Part shown: positions 44,143 to 56,266 of the stretch, one piece after another | How the letters are laid out: each line of letters starts with the position of its first letter | Position numbering within the stretch: the first letter of the stretch is position 1 | NCBI GenBank assembly: GCA_017880775.1 | Contig: JADGRQ010000002.1 | Coordinates: 1-64,000 of the forward strand | Length of the DNA: 64,000 nt | Direction: 5' to 3' | Source of the DNA: Burkholderiales bacterium | GTDB lineage: Bacteria; Pseudomonadota; Gammaproteobacteria; Burkholderiales; SG8-39 | The notes under the pieces: model-generated | What the model was told of the DNA's origin: nothing | Databases searched by the model: none | What the model saw: only the letters and a program-made list of their open reading frames with translations | Program-made: the position numbers and the translations under genes

Positions 44143-45108
44143 ATGGCGCCTCGCACAGAACACCGGCCGGTGCTGCTCGCCGAGGCGCTTTGCGCACTGG
44201 CGCCGAAACCGGCGGGCATCTACCTCGACGCAACTTTCGGGCGCGGCGGGCACAGCCGCGCGCTGCTGGAAAAGCTCGGATCGCGGGGCCGCGTGATCGC
44301 GCTCGACCGCGATCCGCAGGCCGTTGCTGCCGCGGCCGAGATCAGGGATCCGCGCTTCACCATCCGTCACGCGCGCTTTTCGGCGCTGTCCGAGGTGCTC
44401 GACGCACTGGGGATCGCGCGCGTGGACGGGATGCTGTTCGACCTGGGCGTGTCCTCACCGCAGCTCGAGACGGCGGAGCGCGGGTTTTCGTTCCGTCTCG
44501 ACGGCCCGCTCGACATGCGCATGGACCCGACGCACGGCGAATCGGCGGCGCAATGGCTTTCGCATGCAGGTGAATCCGAGATCAGGGAGGTGATCCGTGG
44601 GTATGGCGAAGAACGGTTTGCTCAACAGATTGCAAAGGCGATTGTTGCTGCTCGGACAGAACAACCCCTCCGAACAACGCGCCAACTTGCCCAGCTCGTG
44701 GGTCAGGCAGTCCGCACGCGCGAGGCTCACCAGGACCCGGCGACGCGCACCTTTCAGGCTCTACGGATTTTCCTCAATCAGGAGCTTGAGGACGTGTCGC
44801 TGATGCTGCCGCTGGCGCTCGAGCGCCTGTCTCCGGGCGGGCGCCTCGCGGTGATCTGCTTCCACTCGCTCGAGGACCGCATCGTCAAGCGTTTCCTTGC
44901 GCGCAGTGCGCGGCCGCCGATGCCGCGCGGCCTGCCGCTGCGCGAATCCGAAATGCCCGCGCCGCTGGTGAAACTGATCGGCAAGCCGGTGCGCGCATGC
45001 GCCGACGAACTCGCCGCCAATCCGCGCGCGCGGAGCGCGATCATGAGGGTTGCCGAGCGCACGAGTGCGCTCCTTCCGACGGGTACGGAGGTGCCGTGGC
45101 GAAGCTGA
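44143..45108 (+). CDS. rsmH: 16S rRNA (cytosine(1402)-N(4))-methyltransferase RsmH
   Basis: A 321-residue SAM-dependent methyltransferase. [10 protein letters not shown] at the N-terminus, the SAM motif [17 protein letters not shown] near 30, [15 protein letters not shown] near 98 and [14 protein letters not shown] near 240 are diagnostic. It methylates C1402 in the ribosomal decoding centre. Standard second gene of dcw; its end overlaps ftsL by 13 bp. Confidence 0.95.
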   Translation: MAPRTEHRPVLLAEALCALAPKPAGIYLDATFGRGGHSRALLEKLGSRGRVIALDRDPQAVAAAAEIRDPRFTIRHARFSALSEVLDALGIARVDGMLFDLGVSSPQLETAERGFSFRLDGPLDMRMDPTHGESAAQWLSHAGESEIREVIRGYGEERFAQQIAKAIVAARTEQPLRTTRQLAQLVGQAVRTREAHQDPATRTFQALRIFLNQELEDVSLMLPLALERLSPGGRLAVICFHSLEDRIVKRFLARSARPPMPRGLPLRESEMPAPLVKLIGKPVRACADELAANPRARSAIMRVAERTSALLPTGTEVPWRS

Positions 45109-45371
45109 ACCTGGTGCTGCTCGCGCTGCTGCTTGCCTGCGCGCTCGGCCTGATCACCTCGCAGCACCAGGCGAGAAAGGGCTTCTCCGAGCTCGAACGC
45201 GAGCAGGCGCGCAGCCGCGAACTGGACGTCGAATACGGCCAACTGCAGCTCGAAGCGAGCACCTGGGGGCTGCACGCGCGCGTCGAGCGCATCGCCAGCG
45301 CATCGCTCGGGATGCGCGCGCCCGACCCGCGCCGCGTGCGGGTAGTGGAACTCGAGGCGGCCGGGAAATGA
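45096..45371 (+). CDS. ftsL: Cell division protein FtsL
   Basis: A 91-residue bitopic protein. The GTG at 45096 has GGAGGTGCC immediately upstream. One membrane helix (residues about 3-21) is followed by a coiled-coil-like stretch ([28 protein letters not shown]). Expected to join FtsB and FtsQ in the divisome. The stop overlaps the ftsI start (ATGA). Confidence 0.9.
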   Translation: MAKLNLVLLALLLACALGLITSQHQARKGFSELEREQARSRELDVEYGQLQLEASTWGLHARVERIASASLGMRAPDPRRVRVVELEAAGK

Positions 45372-47095
45372 GCTTCGCGTCATCCCCGGCGATCGTGCGT
45401 TTGCCGCTGTGGCGCTCGCGTTTCGTGCTGCTCGTCCTGCTGGCTGCGTTTGCGGTGCTGGTCGGGCGCTCGCTCTACCTGCAGGCGGTGGATACCGACT
45501 TCCTGCAGATGAAAGGCGAATCGCGCTACTCCCGCGTCATCGAAACGCCCGCGACGCGCGGCCGCATCCTCGATCGCAACGGCGAGGCGCTCGCGATCTC
45601 GACGCCCGTCAAGTCGGTGTGGGCGATCCCGGAGGATGTGAGCGCGGGACCCGCACAGCTTGCACGCCTGGCGAAGCTGCTAGGCGTGGATGCGCGCGAG
45701 CTGCAGACGAAGCTTGCCGACGCCGAGCGCGATTTCGTCTACCTGAAGCGCCAGATCCCGCCCGAGACCGCCGACCAGGTAGCCGCGCTCGGGATCCCCG
45801 GCATCTACCAGAACCGCGAGTACCGCCGTTACTACCCCGGCGGCGAGGTGATGACCCATGTGATCGGCTTCACCGGCGTCGAGGACAGCGGCCAGGAGGG
45901 CATCGAGCTCGCCTACCAGAAGAGCCTGGCGGGGAACGCCGGCAGCCGGCGCGTGATCAAGGACCGTCTCGGACGCATCGTCGAGGATGTCGGCTCGGTG
46001 CGCTCCGCGCAGGACGGCCGCGACCTGATCCTCGCACTCGACGGCAAGATCCAGAGCCTCGCCTACAGCGCCCTGAAGGCGGCCGTGGAGCAGCACCGCG
46101 CAAGAGCGGGTGCGATCGTGGTGCTCGACGCGCGTTCGGGCGAGCTGCTCGCGCTCGCCAACGTCCCCTCGTACAACCCCAACAATCGCGGGCGGCTGGG
46201 CGGTGCGCAACTTCGCAACCGCGCCATGACCGACACCTTCGAACCGGGATCGACGCTCAAGCCCTTTACCGTCGCCGTGGCGCTCGAACTGGGCAAGGTG
46301 ACGCCTTCGTCGACCGTGCAGACCGCGCCGGGCAGGCTGACCATCGCGAACTACACCATCCACGACGCCCATCCGGCGGGGGCGCTGACGGTCGCGCAGA
46401 TCATCCAGAAGTCCTCCAACGTCGGCGCGGCGAAACTCGCCCTGTCGCTGCCGCGCGAAGAGATGTGGGCGCTGTTTCATGAGGTTGGTTTCGGTGCGCA
46501 GCCCGACATTGGCTTTCCGGGCGAAGCCTCCGGCCGGCTGCGCGAGTGGAAGCAATGGCGGCCGATCGAGCAGGCCACCATGGCCTACGGCCACGGCATC
46601 TCGGTGAGTCTGGTGCAGTTGGCGCGCGCCTACAGCGTATTCGCGCGCGATGGCGAACTCGCGCCGCTCTCGCTGGTCAAGCTCGACGGACCGGTCACCG
46701 GAAAACGCGTGATCGCACCGGAAACGGCGCACGCCGTGCGCGAGATGCTGGAACTCGCGGTGCAGCCTGGGGGTACGGGGCCGCGCGCACGCGTCATGGG
46801 CTATCGCGTCGCAGGCAAGACGGGCACCGCGCACAAACAGGAAAACGGCGGCTACTCGGCGCACAAGTACCTGTCCTCCTTCGTCGGCCTCGCGCCGGCC
46901 TCCGATCCGCGCCTGGTGATCGCGGTGATGATCGACGAGCCCTCCGCCGGCCAGTACTACGGCGGCGCGGTCGCCGCGCCGGTGTTCTCTCAGGTGATGC
47001 AAGGCGCACTGCGTCGCCTGGGCGTCGCGCCGGACGCGCCGATGCGGCCGATCGAGTTGCCCGGCGAAGGCGAAGAAGCCAAGGAGAGCACCTGA
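45368..47095 (+). CDS. ftsI: Peptidoglycan transpeptidase FtsI (PBP3)
   Basis: A 575-residue division transpeptidase with an N-terminal anchor helix (about 18-38). The dimerisation-domain motif RGRILDRNGEALA is near 64. Catalytic motifs are S295-TLK298, S349-S-N351 and K484-TG. It crosslinks septal peptidoglycan in complex with FtsW. Translation is coupled to ftsL by ATGA. AAGGAG lies just inside its 3' end, positioned for the next start. Confidence 0.95.
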   Translation: MSFASSPAIVRLPLWRSRFVLLVLLAAFAVLVGRSLYLQAVDTDFLQMKGESRYSRVIETPATRGRILDRNGEALAISTPVKSVWAIPEDVSAGPAQLARLAKLLGVDARELQTKLADAERDFVYLKRQIPPETADQVAALGIPGIYQNREYRRYYPGGEVMTHVIGFTGVEDSGQEGIELAYQKSLAGNAGSRRVIKDRLGRIVEDVGSVRSAQDGRDLILALDGKIQSLAYSALKAAVEQHRARAGAIVVLDARSGELLALANVPSYNPNNRGRLGGAQLRNRAMTDTFEPGSTLKPFTVAVALELGKVTPSSTVQTAPGRLTIANYTIHDAHPAGALTVAQIIQKSSNVGAAKLALSLPREEMWALFHEVGFGAQPDIGFPGEASGRLREWKQWRPIEQATMAYGHGISVSLVQLARAYSVFARDGELAPLSLVKLDGPVTGKRVIAPETAHAVREMLELAVQPGGTGPRARVMGYRVAGKTGTAHKQENGGYSAHKYLSSFVGLAPASDPRLVIAVMIDEPSAGQYYGGAVAAPVFSQVMQGALRRLGVAPDAPMRPIELPGEGEEAKEST

Positions 47096-47226
47096 TGAAG
47101 CACTTTCTACTGGCAGTGGCGCAGACCGTGTGGTCGCTGCATGGCTGCGCCACAGCGCAATCCGATTCGAGCGAATGGACCGGCGAGTGGACCTGTTCGG
47201 GGAACTGGCGAGCCAGGGCGCGATGA
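47095..47226 (+). CDS. Small ORF between ftsI and murE, doubtful
   Basis: 43 codons. The ATG at 47095 overlaps the ftsI stop (TGATG) and has AAGGAG 8 nt upstream, the best ribosome site in this gap. The stop overlaps an in-frame murE ATG at 47223 (ATGA). The product begins MKHFLLAVAQTVWSLHGCATA, a weakly hydrophobic segment with a Cys, then a Trp/Ser-rich tail. It overlaps the preferred murE start in another frame. I do not recognise it; it may be spurious or a coupling ORF. Confidence 0.25.
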   Translation: MKHFLLAVAQTVWSLHGCATAQSDSSEWTGEWTCSGNWRARAR

Positions 47227-48683
47227 TCGAGCGGCTTGTTTCGGACAGCCGCCGTTGTGCGCCGGGCCGCGCATTCTTTGCCTATCCGGGTGAAGCGGGC
47301 GACGGCCGCAGGTTCATCCCCGATGCAATCTCGCGCGGCGCCGCGGCGGTGGTATGGGAATCCGATGCCTTCGCCTGGGACCCGGCGTGGCGGGTGCCGA
47401 ACGCCGGCGTGAAGGGGCTCAAGCTGCGCTCGGGCGAACTGGCGCACCAGTTCTACGGCCGTCCGTCGGAGGCGCTGTGGATGTGCGGCGTCACCGGCAC
47501 CAACGGAAAGACCACCTGCTCACAGTGGCTCGCGGCCGCGCTCGGCGCGCACGGCGTGACGACGGGGGTGATCGGCACGCTGGGTGCCGGCATCGGCGGC
47601 GCGCTGGAGCCGCTGCCGAACACCACGCCCGATGCGCTTGAACTGCAGCGGCTGCTCGCCTCGATGCGCGCGGGCGGCGCGGCCGCCGTGGCGATGGAGG
47701 TCTCGTCGCACGGCCTCGCGCAAGGCAGGGTGAACGGCGTCGAATTCGACTGCGCGGTGCTCACCAACCTGTCGCACGACCACCTTGATTACCACGGCAC
47801 GATGGATGCCTACGCGCGGGCCAAGGCGCGGCTGTTCGACGTCCCCGGGTTGGCCGTCGCGGTACTCAATCTCGACGACGTGTTCGGCGTGCGCCTTGCG
47901 CAGCGCCTCGGCAGCCGCGGCGTGCGGACGATCGGTTACGCGCTGTCGCGGGCAGCGGTCGCGCCGGGAAGCGTTCACCAGTTCGCGGCGGCGCGCGAGT
48001 TGCGCTACGAAGGCGGCGCCACGCACATCGCGATCGATTCGACCTGGGGCGCATTAGAGCTGCGGCTGCCCCACGCCGGCCGTTACAACGCCGCGAATGC
48101 GCTCGCGGTGTTCGCTGCGCTCCTAGGCTACGGGATCGATGCGAGAACCGCCGGCCGCCTGCTGGAGACGCTGCCGCCGGTTACGGGGCGCTTGCAGCGC
48201 GTGGGCGGCGGCGGCAAGCCGCTTGCCGTGATCGATTATGCGCACACCCCCGATGCGTTGGAGAAAGCGCTGACGGCGCTGCGTCCGGTGGCCGACGCCG
48301 CGGGCGGACGTCTGGTGGCGGTGTTCGGTGCCGGCGGCGAGCGCGACGCGACCAAGCGCCCGCTGATGGGGGCGGCCGCCGCCCGGCTGGCCGACGCGCT
48401 GGTCCTGACTTCGGACAATCCGCGCTCGGAAGATCCGCTCGCGATCATCGCCGCGATCCGCCGCGGCATCCCGGCCGGGGCGGCAGCCAGCGTACAGGTC
48501 GAGCCCGACCGCGCCAGCGCGATTGCGGTGGCACTTGGCGCTGCTGCAGCAAATGACGTGGTGCTGATCGCGGGCAAGGGGCACGAGGAGTATCAGGAAA
48601 TCGCCGGGCGCAGATCCGCGTTTTCGGATGTCGCCGCGGCCACGCAGGCGCTGGCGCGTTGGCCCGCAGGAGGCCGCGCATGA
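47175..48683 (+). CDS. murE: UDP-N-acetylmuramoyl-L-alanyl-D-glutamate-2,6-diaminopimelate ligase MurE
   Basis: Cytoplasmic ligase adding meso-diaminopimelate, 502 residues from the ATG at 47175. That start supplies the helix (DLFGELASQG) usually found before the LVSDSRRCAPG strand. ATG 47223 would cut it off, and a GTG at 47130 is also in frame. ATP loop [10 protein letters not shown] is near 103-112; DNPRSEDP near 413 is the DAP-recognition motif. The stop overlaps murF (ATGA). Confidence 0.93.
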   Translation: MDRRVDLFGELASQGAMIERLVSDSRRCAPGRAFFAYPGEAGDGRRFIPDAISRGAAAVVWESDAFAWDPAWRVPNAGVKGLKLRSGELAHQFYGRPSEALWMCGVTGTNGKTTCSQWLAAALGAHGVTTGVIGTLGAGIGGALEPLPNTTPDALELQRLLASMRAGGAAAVAMEVSSHGLAQGRVNGVEFDCAVLTNLSHDHLDYHGTMDAYARAKARLFDVPGLAVAVLNLDDVFGVRLAQRLGSRGVRTIGYALSRAAVAPGSVHQFAAARELRYEGGATHIAIDSTWGALELRLPHAGRYNAANALAVFAALLGYGIDARTAGRLLETLPPVTGRLQRVGGGGKPLAVIDYAHTPDALEKALTALRPVADAAGGRLVAVFGAGGERDATKRPLMGAAAARLADALVLTSDNPRSEDPLAIIAAIRRGIPAGAAASVQVEPDRASAIAVALGAAAANDVVLIAGKGHEEYQEIAGRRSAFSDVAAATQALARWPAGGRA

Positions 48684-50056
48684 TGCGCGTGGTGGAAGCC
48701 GCCCGCATGATCGGCGCGCGGGCGATCGGCGACGCGGGGTTCACCGGCGTGTCCACCGACTCACGCAACGTGGCGCGCGGCGAGTTGTTCGTCGCGTTGC
48801 GCGGCGAACGATTTGACGGCCACGCATTTCTCGCGGCCGCCGCGGCGCGCGGCGCAGCGGCCGCGCTGGTCGACGCCGCGTTCTTCGCCTCGGGCGCCAC
48901 GCTGCCCATGGCCGTCCTGATCGCGGAGGACACGCGCCGCGCGCTCGGCGACCTGGCGCGCGCGTGGCGCGGGCGCTTCTCCGTGCCGCTGATCGCGATC
49001 GCCGGTTCGAACGGCAAGACCACCACCAAGGAAATGCTCGCCGCAATTCTGCGCGCGTTCGCCGGGGATGCGCACGTGCTGGCGACGCTCGGCAATCTCA
49101 ACAACGACATCGGCGTGCCGCTCACGCTGCTCGGCCTGCGCGAGACGCACCGCATCTGCGCAATCGAGCTCGGCATGAACCACGCGGGCGAGATCGCCTA
49201 CCTCGCGGGAATCGCCCGCCCGGGCATCGCACTGGTCACCAACGCGCAGCGCGAGCATCTCGAGTTCCTGCATTCGCTCGAGCAGGTCGCGGCGGAGAAC
49301 GCGGCTGTGTACGCGGCGCTGCCCGCCGACGGCATTGCGGTGCTGAACGCGGACGACACGCAGGCGGAGTTGTTTCGTGCCGCAGCAGGCGAACGTCGCA
49401 TGGTCGATTTCGGGCTGGAGCGTGCCGCGATGGTGCGCGGCCGCTGCCGGCTGCAGCATCTGGCGAGCGAGATCAGCATCACTACGCCCGCGGGCGATCT
49501 GCAGGCCACGCTTGCCATTCCCGGCGCGCATAACGTGCGCAACGCGCTCGCCGCGGCAGCCTGCGCGCATGCCGCCGGCATCGCACCGGCCGCGATCGCC
49601 GCCGGTCTCAACGCGTTTCGCCCGTACAGCGGCCGTCTGCAGGTCAAGCGCGCGGCGCAGGGCGCGACCCTGATCGACGACAGCTACAACGCCAATCCGG
49701 ACTCGGTGCGGGCTGCGATCGACGTGCTGGCCGGCGCGGGCGGGCGAACCCTTCTGGTGCTCGGCGACATGGGCGAGGTCGGCGAGCAGGGCGCGGATTT
49801 CCATGCCGAGGTCGGGCGCTACGCGAAGGAGCGCGGCATCGAGGCGATGTACGCGCTCGGCGAACTGACCGCGCACGCGGTCGCTGGATTCGGAACTGGC
49901 GCGCGGCACTTTGCCTCTTCCGAGACGCTGCTCGCCGCGCTCGGCGCCTGGAGCGGGACCGGCTGCACGCTGCTGGTGAAGGGTTCGCGTTTCATGCAGA
50001 TGGAGCGGGTGGTCGCGGCACTCGCCGAGCAGAACCACGCGGCGGAGGCGCACTGA
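48680..50056 (+). CDS. murF: UDP-N-acetylmuramoyl-tripeptide-D-alanyl-D-alanine ligase MurF
   Basis: A 458-residue Mur ligase. CAGGAGG precedes the [29 protein letters not shown] in the N-domain, ATP loop [12 protein letters not shown] near 108, and [18 protein letters not shown] in the C-domain are typical. It adds D-Ala-D-Ala to the UDP-MurNAc-tripeptide. Its stop shares a base with the mraY start (TGATG). Confidence 0.95.
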   Translation: MMRVVEAARMIGARAIGDAGFTGVSTDSRNVARGELFVALRGERFDGHAFLAAAAARGAAAALVDAAFFASGATLPMAVLIAEDTRRALGDLARAWRGRFSVPLIAIAGSNGKTTTKEMLAAILRAFAGDAHVLATLGNLNNDIGVPLTLLGLRETHRICAIELGMNHAGEIAYLAGIARPGIALVTNAQREHLEFLHSLEQVAAENAAVYAALPADGIAVLNADDTQAELFRAAAGERRMVDFGLERAAMVRGRCRLQHLASEISITTPAGDLQATLAIPGAHNVRNALAAAACAHAAGIAPAAIAAGLNAFRPYSGRLQVKRAAQGATLIDDSYNANPDSVRAAIDVLAGAGGRTLLVLGDMGEVGEQGADFHAEVGRYAKERGIEAMYALGELTAHAVAGFGTGARHFASSETLLAALGAWSGTGCTLLVKGSRFMQMERVVAALAEQNHAAEAH

Positions 50057-51147
50057 TGCTGCTCGAACTGGCGCAATGGCTGGCCAGGGACGTGCGTCTG
50101 TTCAACGTCTTCAGCTACATCACGCTGCGCGCGGTGCTCGCCTGCCTCAGCGCGCTCGCGTTCTCGCTGATCCTCGGGCCGTACGTGATCCGCAAGCTCA
50201 CCGCGTACAAGATCGGCCAGTCGGTGCGCGACGACGGGCCGAAATCGCACCTCGTCAAGACCGGCACGCCGACCATGGGCGGCGCGCTGATCCTGCTGTC
50301 GATCGCCATCACCGTACTGCTGTGGGGCGACCTTGCCAACCGTTTCGTCTGGGTGGTGCTGCTGGTGACCCTCGCCTTCGGCGGCATCGGCTGGATCGAT
50401 GACTACCGCAAGGTCGTGCACCGCAATCCGAAGGGACTTTCGGTGAAGGCCAAGCTGTTCTGGCAGTCCCTGTTCGGCCTGGCCGCGGCTGGCTGCCTTG
50501 CATGGATGGGACAGGGCGTACCTGCGCTCAACCAGCTGATCGTGCCGTTCTTCAAGTTCATCGCCTATCCGCTCGGCGCGCTCGGCTTCCTGGTGCTCAC
50601 GTATTGCGTGATCGTCGGCACCTCCAACGCGGTGAACCTGACCGACGGACTCGATGGACTGGCGATCATGCCCACGGTGCTGATTGCCGGTGCGCTCGGC
50701 ATCTTCGCCTACGTCGCCGGCAATGCAGTGTTCGCGCGCTACCTGGGCCTGCCGTACATCGCCGGCTCCGGGGAGCTGGCGGTGTTCTGCGGCGCCATGG
50801 TCGGCGCGGGGCTCGGCTTCCTGTGGTTCAACGCCTACCCGGCCGAGGTGTTCATGGGCGATGTCGGAGCGCTCGCGCTCGGCGCCGCGCTCGGCACGAT
50901 CGCCGTGATCGTGCGCCAGGAGATCGTGCTGTTCATCATGGGCGGCGTGTTCGTTGCCGAAACCGTGTCGGTGATGATCCAGGTGATCTATTTCAAGGTC
51001 TCGGGCGGCAAGCGCGTGTTCCGCATGGCGCCGCTGCACCACCACTACGAGCTGGAAGGCTGGAAGGAATCCCAGGTGGTGGTGCGTTTCTGGATCATCA
51101 CCATGATGCTGGTGCTGTTCGGGTTGTCGACCCTGAAGCTGCGCTGA
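50056..51147 (+). CDS. mraY: Phospho-N-acetylmuramoyl-pentapeptide transferase MraY
   Basis: A 363-residue polytopic inner-membrane enzyme with about ten helices. GTPTMGG near 71, the Asp pair in WIDDYRKV near 115, [10 protein letters not shown] near 195 and the C-terminal MAPLHHHYE motif near 325 form the active site. It makes lipid I from UDP-MurNAc-pentapeptide and undecaprenyl phosphate. Confidence 0.96.
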   Translation: MLLELAQWLARDVRLFNVFSYITLRAVLACLSALAFSLILGPYVIRKLTAYKIGQSVRDDGPKSHLVKTGTPTMGGALILLSIAITVLLWGDLANRFVWVVLLVTLAFGGIGWIDDYRKVVHRNPKGLSVKAKLFWQSLFGLAAAGCLAWMGQGVPALNQLIVPFFKFIAYPLGALGFLVLTYCVIVGTSNAVNLTDGLDGLAIMPTVLIAGALGIFAYVAGNAVFARYLGLPYIAGSGELAVFCGAMVGAGLGFLWFNAYPAEVFMGDVGALALGAALGTIAVIVRQEIVLFIMGGVFVAETVSVMIQVIYFKVSGGKRVFRMAPLHHHYELEGWKESQVVVRFWIITMMLVLFGLSTLKLR

Positions 51148-51155
51148 GAGCCGCG

Positions 51156-52580
51156 ATGCTCATGGCCGATCCGTTCCCGCCCCTGAAGCCGCCGCAGCCC
51201 GCGCCGCTCGCGGGACGGCGCGTGCTGGTGCTGGGCCTGGGCGATACCGGCCTTGCGGTGGCGCGTTGGGTGGCGCGCGAACGCGGCCTGCCTCGCGTCG
51301 CCGACACGCGAGCGGTTCCGCCGCGCGCAGACGATCTTCGTCGCTTGCTGCCCGAGGCGGAGTTGCACTGCGGCGCGTTCGCGCCGCGGCTGCTCGAAGG
51401 CGTCGAGCTGTTGGTGCCGAGCCCCGGATTGCCGCTCGAGACGCCGCTGGTGCAGGCGGCGCTCGCGCGCGGGATTCCGGTCGCCGGGGAAATCGAGTTG
51501 TTCGCCTGGGCGCTCGCTGCGAGCGATCGGGGGAAGCTGGTCGCGGTGACCGGCACCAACGGCAAGACCACCGTGGCCGCGCTCACGGGCCACCTGCTGC
51601 GCGCGGCGGGAATCGATTGCGAGGTTGCCGGCAATATCGGCCCGGCGGCGCTCGCGGCGCTCGCGGCGCGCAAGGACGCAGGGCGGCTGCCCGCAGTCTG
51701 GGTGTTGGAGCTCTCCAGCTACCAGCTCGAGACCACCTGGACGCTTGCGGCCGACGCGGCAGCAATGCTCAATCTGTCCGAGGACCACCTCGACCGCTAC
51801 GCCGGCCTGGCCGACTACGCTGCGGCGAAGGAACGCATATTCGCCGGCGCGGCAATGCAGGTGCTCAATCGCGACGACGTACGATCGATGGCGATGGCGC
51901 TTGCCGGCGGCAGGCGGCTGAGCTTCGGGCTCGGCGCCCCGACAGGCGAGGACGATTTCGGTCTGCTGAGCGCGCACGGCGCGCAGTGGATTGCGCAAGG
52001 CGCACGGGGCCTGGTCGCAACCCGCGACCTGCAGATCCACGGCATGCACAACGCGGCCAATGCGATGGCCGCCGCGGCGCTGGCGGGCGCGGCCGGGGCA
52101 TCCGTCGAAGCCATCGTCGCAGGTCTGAAATCGTTTCGCGGTCTGCCGCATCGCCTCGAGCGGGTCGGCACGATCGCCGGCGTCGATTATTTCGATGACT
52201 CCAAGGGCACCAACGTCGGTGCGACGATTGCCGCGCTGGAAGGGATGGGCCGGCCGGTGGTGCTGATTCTTGGCGGCGAGGGCAAGGGACAGAACTTCAC
52301 GCCGCTCGCGGGGGCGGTCGCGCGGCACGCCACGCGGGTGCTTTTGATCGGGCGCGATGCGCCGAAGATCGCCGCCGCGCTCCAGAGCGCGGGCGTGCCC
52401 GCAGTCATTCCGGTGGAGCGCTGTTCGACGCTCGAGGACGCGGTGCGAGCCGCGGCCCGCGCCGCACGTCCCGGCGACGCCGTGCTGCTCTCGCCCGCAT
52501 GCGCGAGCTTCGATATGTTCCGCGATTACCGCGAGCGCGGCGAGGTGTTTGCGCGCGCGGTGATGGAGCGGGTGAAATGA
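51156..52580 (+). CDS. murD: UDP-N-acetylmuramoylalanine-D-glutamate ligase MurD
   Basis: A 474-residue Mur ligase adding D-Glu. N-domain [12 protein letters not shown] near 28, ATP loop VTGTNGKTT near 130, [10 protein letters not shown] near 206 and [11 protein letters not shown] near 348 are family marks. The ATG at 51156 (another two codons later) follows GAGAG. The stop overlaps ftsW (ATGA). Confidence 0.95.
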   Translation: MLMADPFPPLKPPQPAPLAGRRVLVLGLGDTGLAVARWVARERGLPRVADTRAVPPRADDLRRLLPEAELHCGAFAPRLLEGVELLVPSPGLPLETPLVQAALARGIPVAGEIELFAWALAASDRGKLVAVTGTNGKTTVAALTGHLLRAAGIDCEVAGNIGPAALAALAARKDAGRLPAVWVLELSSYQLETTWTLAADAAAMLNLSEDHLDRYAGLADYAAAKERIFAGAAMQVLNRDDVRSMAMALAGGRRLSFGLGAPTGEDDFGLLSAHGAQWIAQGARGLVATRDLQIHGMHNAANAMAAAALAGAAGASVEAIVAGLKSFRGLPHRLERVGTIAGVDYFDDSKGTNVGATIAALEGMGRPVVLILGGEGKGQNFTPLAGAVARHATRVLLIGRDAPKIAAALQSAGVPAVIPVERCSTLEDAVRAAARAARPGDAVLLSPACASFDMFRDYRERGEVFARAVMERVK

Positions 52581-53767
52581 GCGTCGCGGGCTACGTGTTC
52601 GGCCGGCGCGACGACTACAAGGCCGCGCGCAGCGCCCCGGCCGCGGAGTACGACCGCGGGCTCGCGTGGGCTGCGCTGCTGCTCGCCGCGATGGGGCTTG
52701 CAATGGTGTATTCGGCCTCGATCGCGACCGCCGAGGCGAGCCGGTATACCGGGCAGAGCGCCAGCTGGTTTCTGCTGCGCCACGCGCTGTTTCTGGGCGG
52801 TGCGCTGGCCGCCGCGCTCGCGGTGTTCCTCGCGCCGGTGCGCTTCTGGCAGGGCGTCGCGCCCTGGCTGTTCGGCGCCGCGCTCGTGCTGCTCGCGCTG
52901 GTGCTGGTGCCGGGGATCGGGCGCGAAGTGCACGGCGCGCGCCGCTGGATCAACCTGGTTGCGTTCAGCGTGCAGCCCTCGGAGGTGATGAAGCTCGCTG
53001 TGGTGCTGTATGCAGCCGACTACACGGTGCGCAAGCACGCCGTGATGAAGAGCTTCAGGAAAGGAATGCTGCCGATGCTCGCGGTCATGCTGCTGGTGTC
53101 GGGCCTGTTGTTGCACGAGCCCGATTTCGGCGCGCTGGTGGTGATCGCGGTGACCGCGTTCGGGCTGCTGTTCCTCGGCGGCATGAGCGGCCGGCATTTC
53201 GCCGCGCTGACCGCGATGCTCACGGTCGGGTTCACCGCGCTGGTGCTGTCCTCGCCGTACCGCATGCAGCGCATCTTCGGCTTCATGGACCCGTGGTCCG
53301 ACGCGTTCGGCAAGGGCTATCAACTCTCGCACGCGCTGATCGCTTTCGGCCGCGGCGAGTGGCTCGGCGTCGGCCTGGGCGCGAGCGTGGAAAAGCTGCA
53401 CTACCTGCCCGAGGCACACACGGATTTCCTTCTCGCGGTGATCGCCGAGGAGCTCGGATTCGCCGGCGTCGCGGTGGTAATCACGCTGTTCGTCTGGATT
53501 GTGTGCCGCGCGTTCGCGATTGCGCGCGAGGCGGCCGCACGCGAGCGTCACTTCGCCGCGCTTGCGGCGCAGGGCGTCGGCATCTGGCTCGGTTTTCAGG
53601 CGCTCATCAACATGGGCGTGAACATGGGGCTGCTGCCGACCAAAGGACTGACGCTTCCGCTGATGAGCTTCGGCGGCAGCGGGCTGGTGGTGAACTGTGT
53701 CGCGATTGCGCTGCTGCTGAGAATCGACTGGGAATCGCGCCAGCTGGCGCGGGGACTCAACGCGTGA
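52577..53767 (+). CDS. ftsW: Lipid II polymerase FtsW (SEDS family)
   Basis: A 396-residue SEDS protein with about ten helices. GARRWINL near 128 and PSEVMKLA near 140 are the SEDS signature. HEPDFGALV and EELGFAGV follow, then the C-terminal [11 protein letters not shown] motif. It polymerises septal glycan strands with FtsI. The first about 30 residues are a hydrophilic cytoplasmic tail. Confidence 0.95.
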   Translation: MSVAGYVFGRRDDYKAARSAPAAEYDRGLAWAALLLAAMGLAMVYSASIATAEASRYTGQSASWFLLRHALFLGGALAAALAVFLAPVRFWQGVAPWLFGAALVLLALVLVPGIGREVHGARRWINLVAFSVQPSEVMKLAVVLYAADYTVRKHAVMKSFRKGMLPMLAVMLLVSGLLLHEPDFGALVVIAVTAFGLLFLGGMSGRHFAALTAMLTVGFTALVLSSPYRMQRIFGFMDPWSDAFGKGYQLSHALIAFGRGEWLGVGLGASVEKLHYLPEAHTDFLLAVIAEELGFAGVAVVITLFVWIVCRAFAIAREAAARERHFAALAAQGVGIWLGFQALINMGVNMGLLPTKGLTLPLMSFGGSGLVVNCVAIALLLRIDWESRQLARGLNA

Positions 53768-53786
53768 GCGCGTTGCCAAATCAATC

Positions 53787-54850
53787 ATGAGCGCATCGAG
53801 GACGATCATGATCCTGGCGGGCGGCACCGGCGGCCACGTGTTTCCCGGGCTCGCGGTGGCCGATGAAATGCGCTCGCGGGGCTGGGAGGTCGTCTGGATG
53901 GGCTCGCGCGGCGGCATGGAAGCGCGCTTGGTGCCGGCGCATGGCTACCGCATGGCGTGGATCCATGCCCGCGCGCTGCGCGGCAAGGGCCTCGCGGCGA
54001 AACTGCTGCTGCCGCTCAACCTGCTGCTTGCGTTCTGGCAGAGCGCACGCGCGATTTTTGCAGTCCGCCCGGACGTGGTGCTCGGCATGGGCGGCTACGT
54101 CGCGTTTCCCGGCGGCCTGATGGCTTCGCTGCTCGCCAAGCCGCTCGCGATCCACGAGCAGAACGCGGTCGCAGGCCTCACCAACCGGGTCTTGCGCGGC
54201 GTCGCCGACCGCGCTTTCGAGGCCTTTCCGGGAGCGCTGAAGAACGCCGAATGGACCGGCAACCCGGTGCGCGCCGAGATCGCGGGGATCGCCCTTCCCG
54301 CTGAGCGCTACACGAGCCGCAGCGGCCCGCTCAAGCTGCTGGTCGTCGGCGGCAGCCTGGGCGCGCAGGCGCTCAACTATGCGTTGCCGCGGGCGCTGGC
54401 GCTGATTCCGCAGGATACGCGGCCGCAGGTCGTGCATCAGTCGGGCGAGCGCAATCTCGACGCGCTGCGCGAGTACTACGGCGCTGCGGGCGTTCAGGGC
54501 GAGCTGGTTGCGTTCATCGACGACATGGCCGAGCGCTACGCGGCAGCCGACCTCGTCATCTGCCGCGCCGGTGCGATCACCGTTGCGGAGCTGTGCGCGG
54601 GCGGTGTGGCCAGCGTGCTGGTGCCATTTCCCCACGCGGTCGACGACCACCAGAGGGCGAACGCGATGTTTCTCGTCGGGCAGGGTGCCGCCCTGCTGCT
54701 GCCGCAGCATGAAGTGGCGCCGGAGAAGCTGGCCGCGCTGATCGGCTCGCTCGACCGACCGAGGTTGCTGGCGATGGCCGAGAATGCGCGCCGGCTCGGC
54801 AAACCCGACGCGACGCGCATCGTGGCGGAGCGTTGCATCGAGATGGCGCG

Positions 54851-54854
<4 letters not shown>
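53787..54854 (+). CDS. murG: UDP-GlcNAc:lipid I N-acetylglucosaminyltransferase MurG
   Basis: A 355-residue GT28 enzyme. [10 protein letters not shown] at 12-21, the [11 protein letters not shown] loop near 104, [12 protein letters not shown] near 127, GGSLGAQ near 189 and the nucleotide-site [11 protein letters not shown] near 259. It makes lipid II at the inner membrane's cytoplasmic face. The stop overlaps murC (ATGA). Confidence 0.96.
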
Positions 54855-56263
<1,409 letters not shown>

Positions 56264-56266
56264 GTC

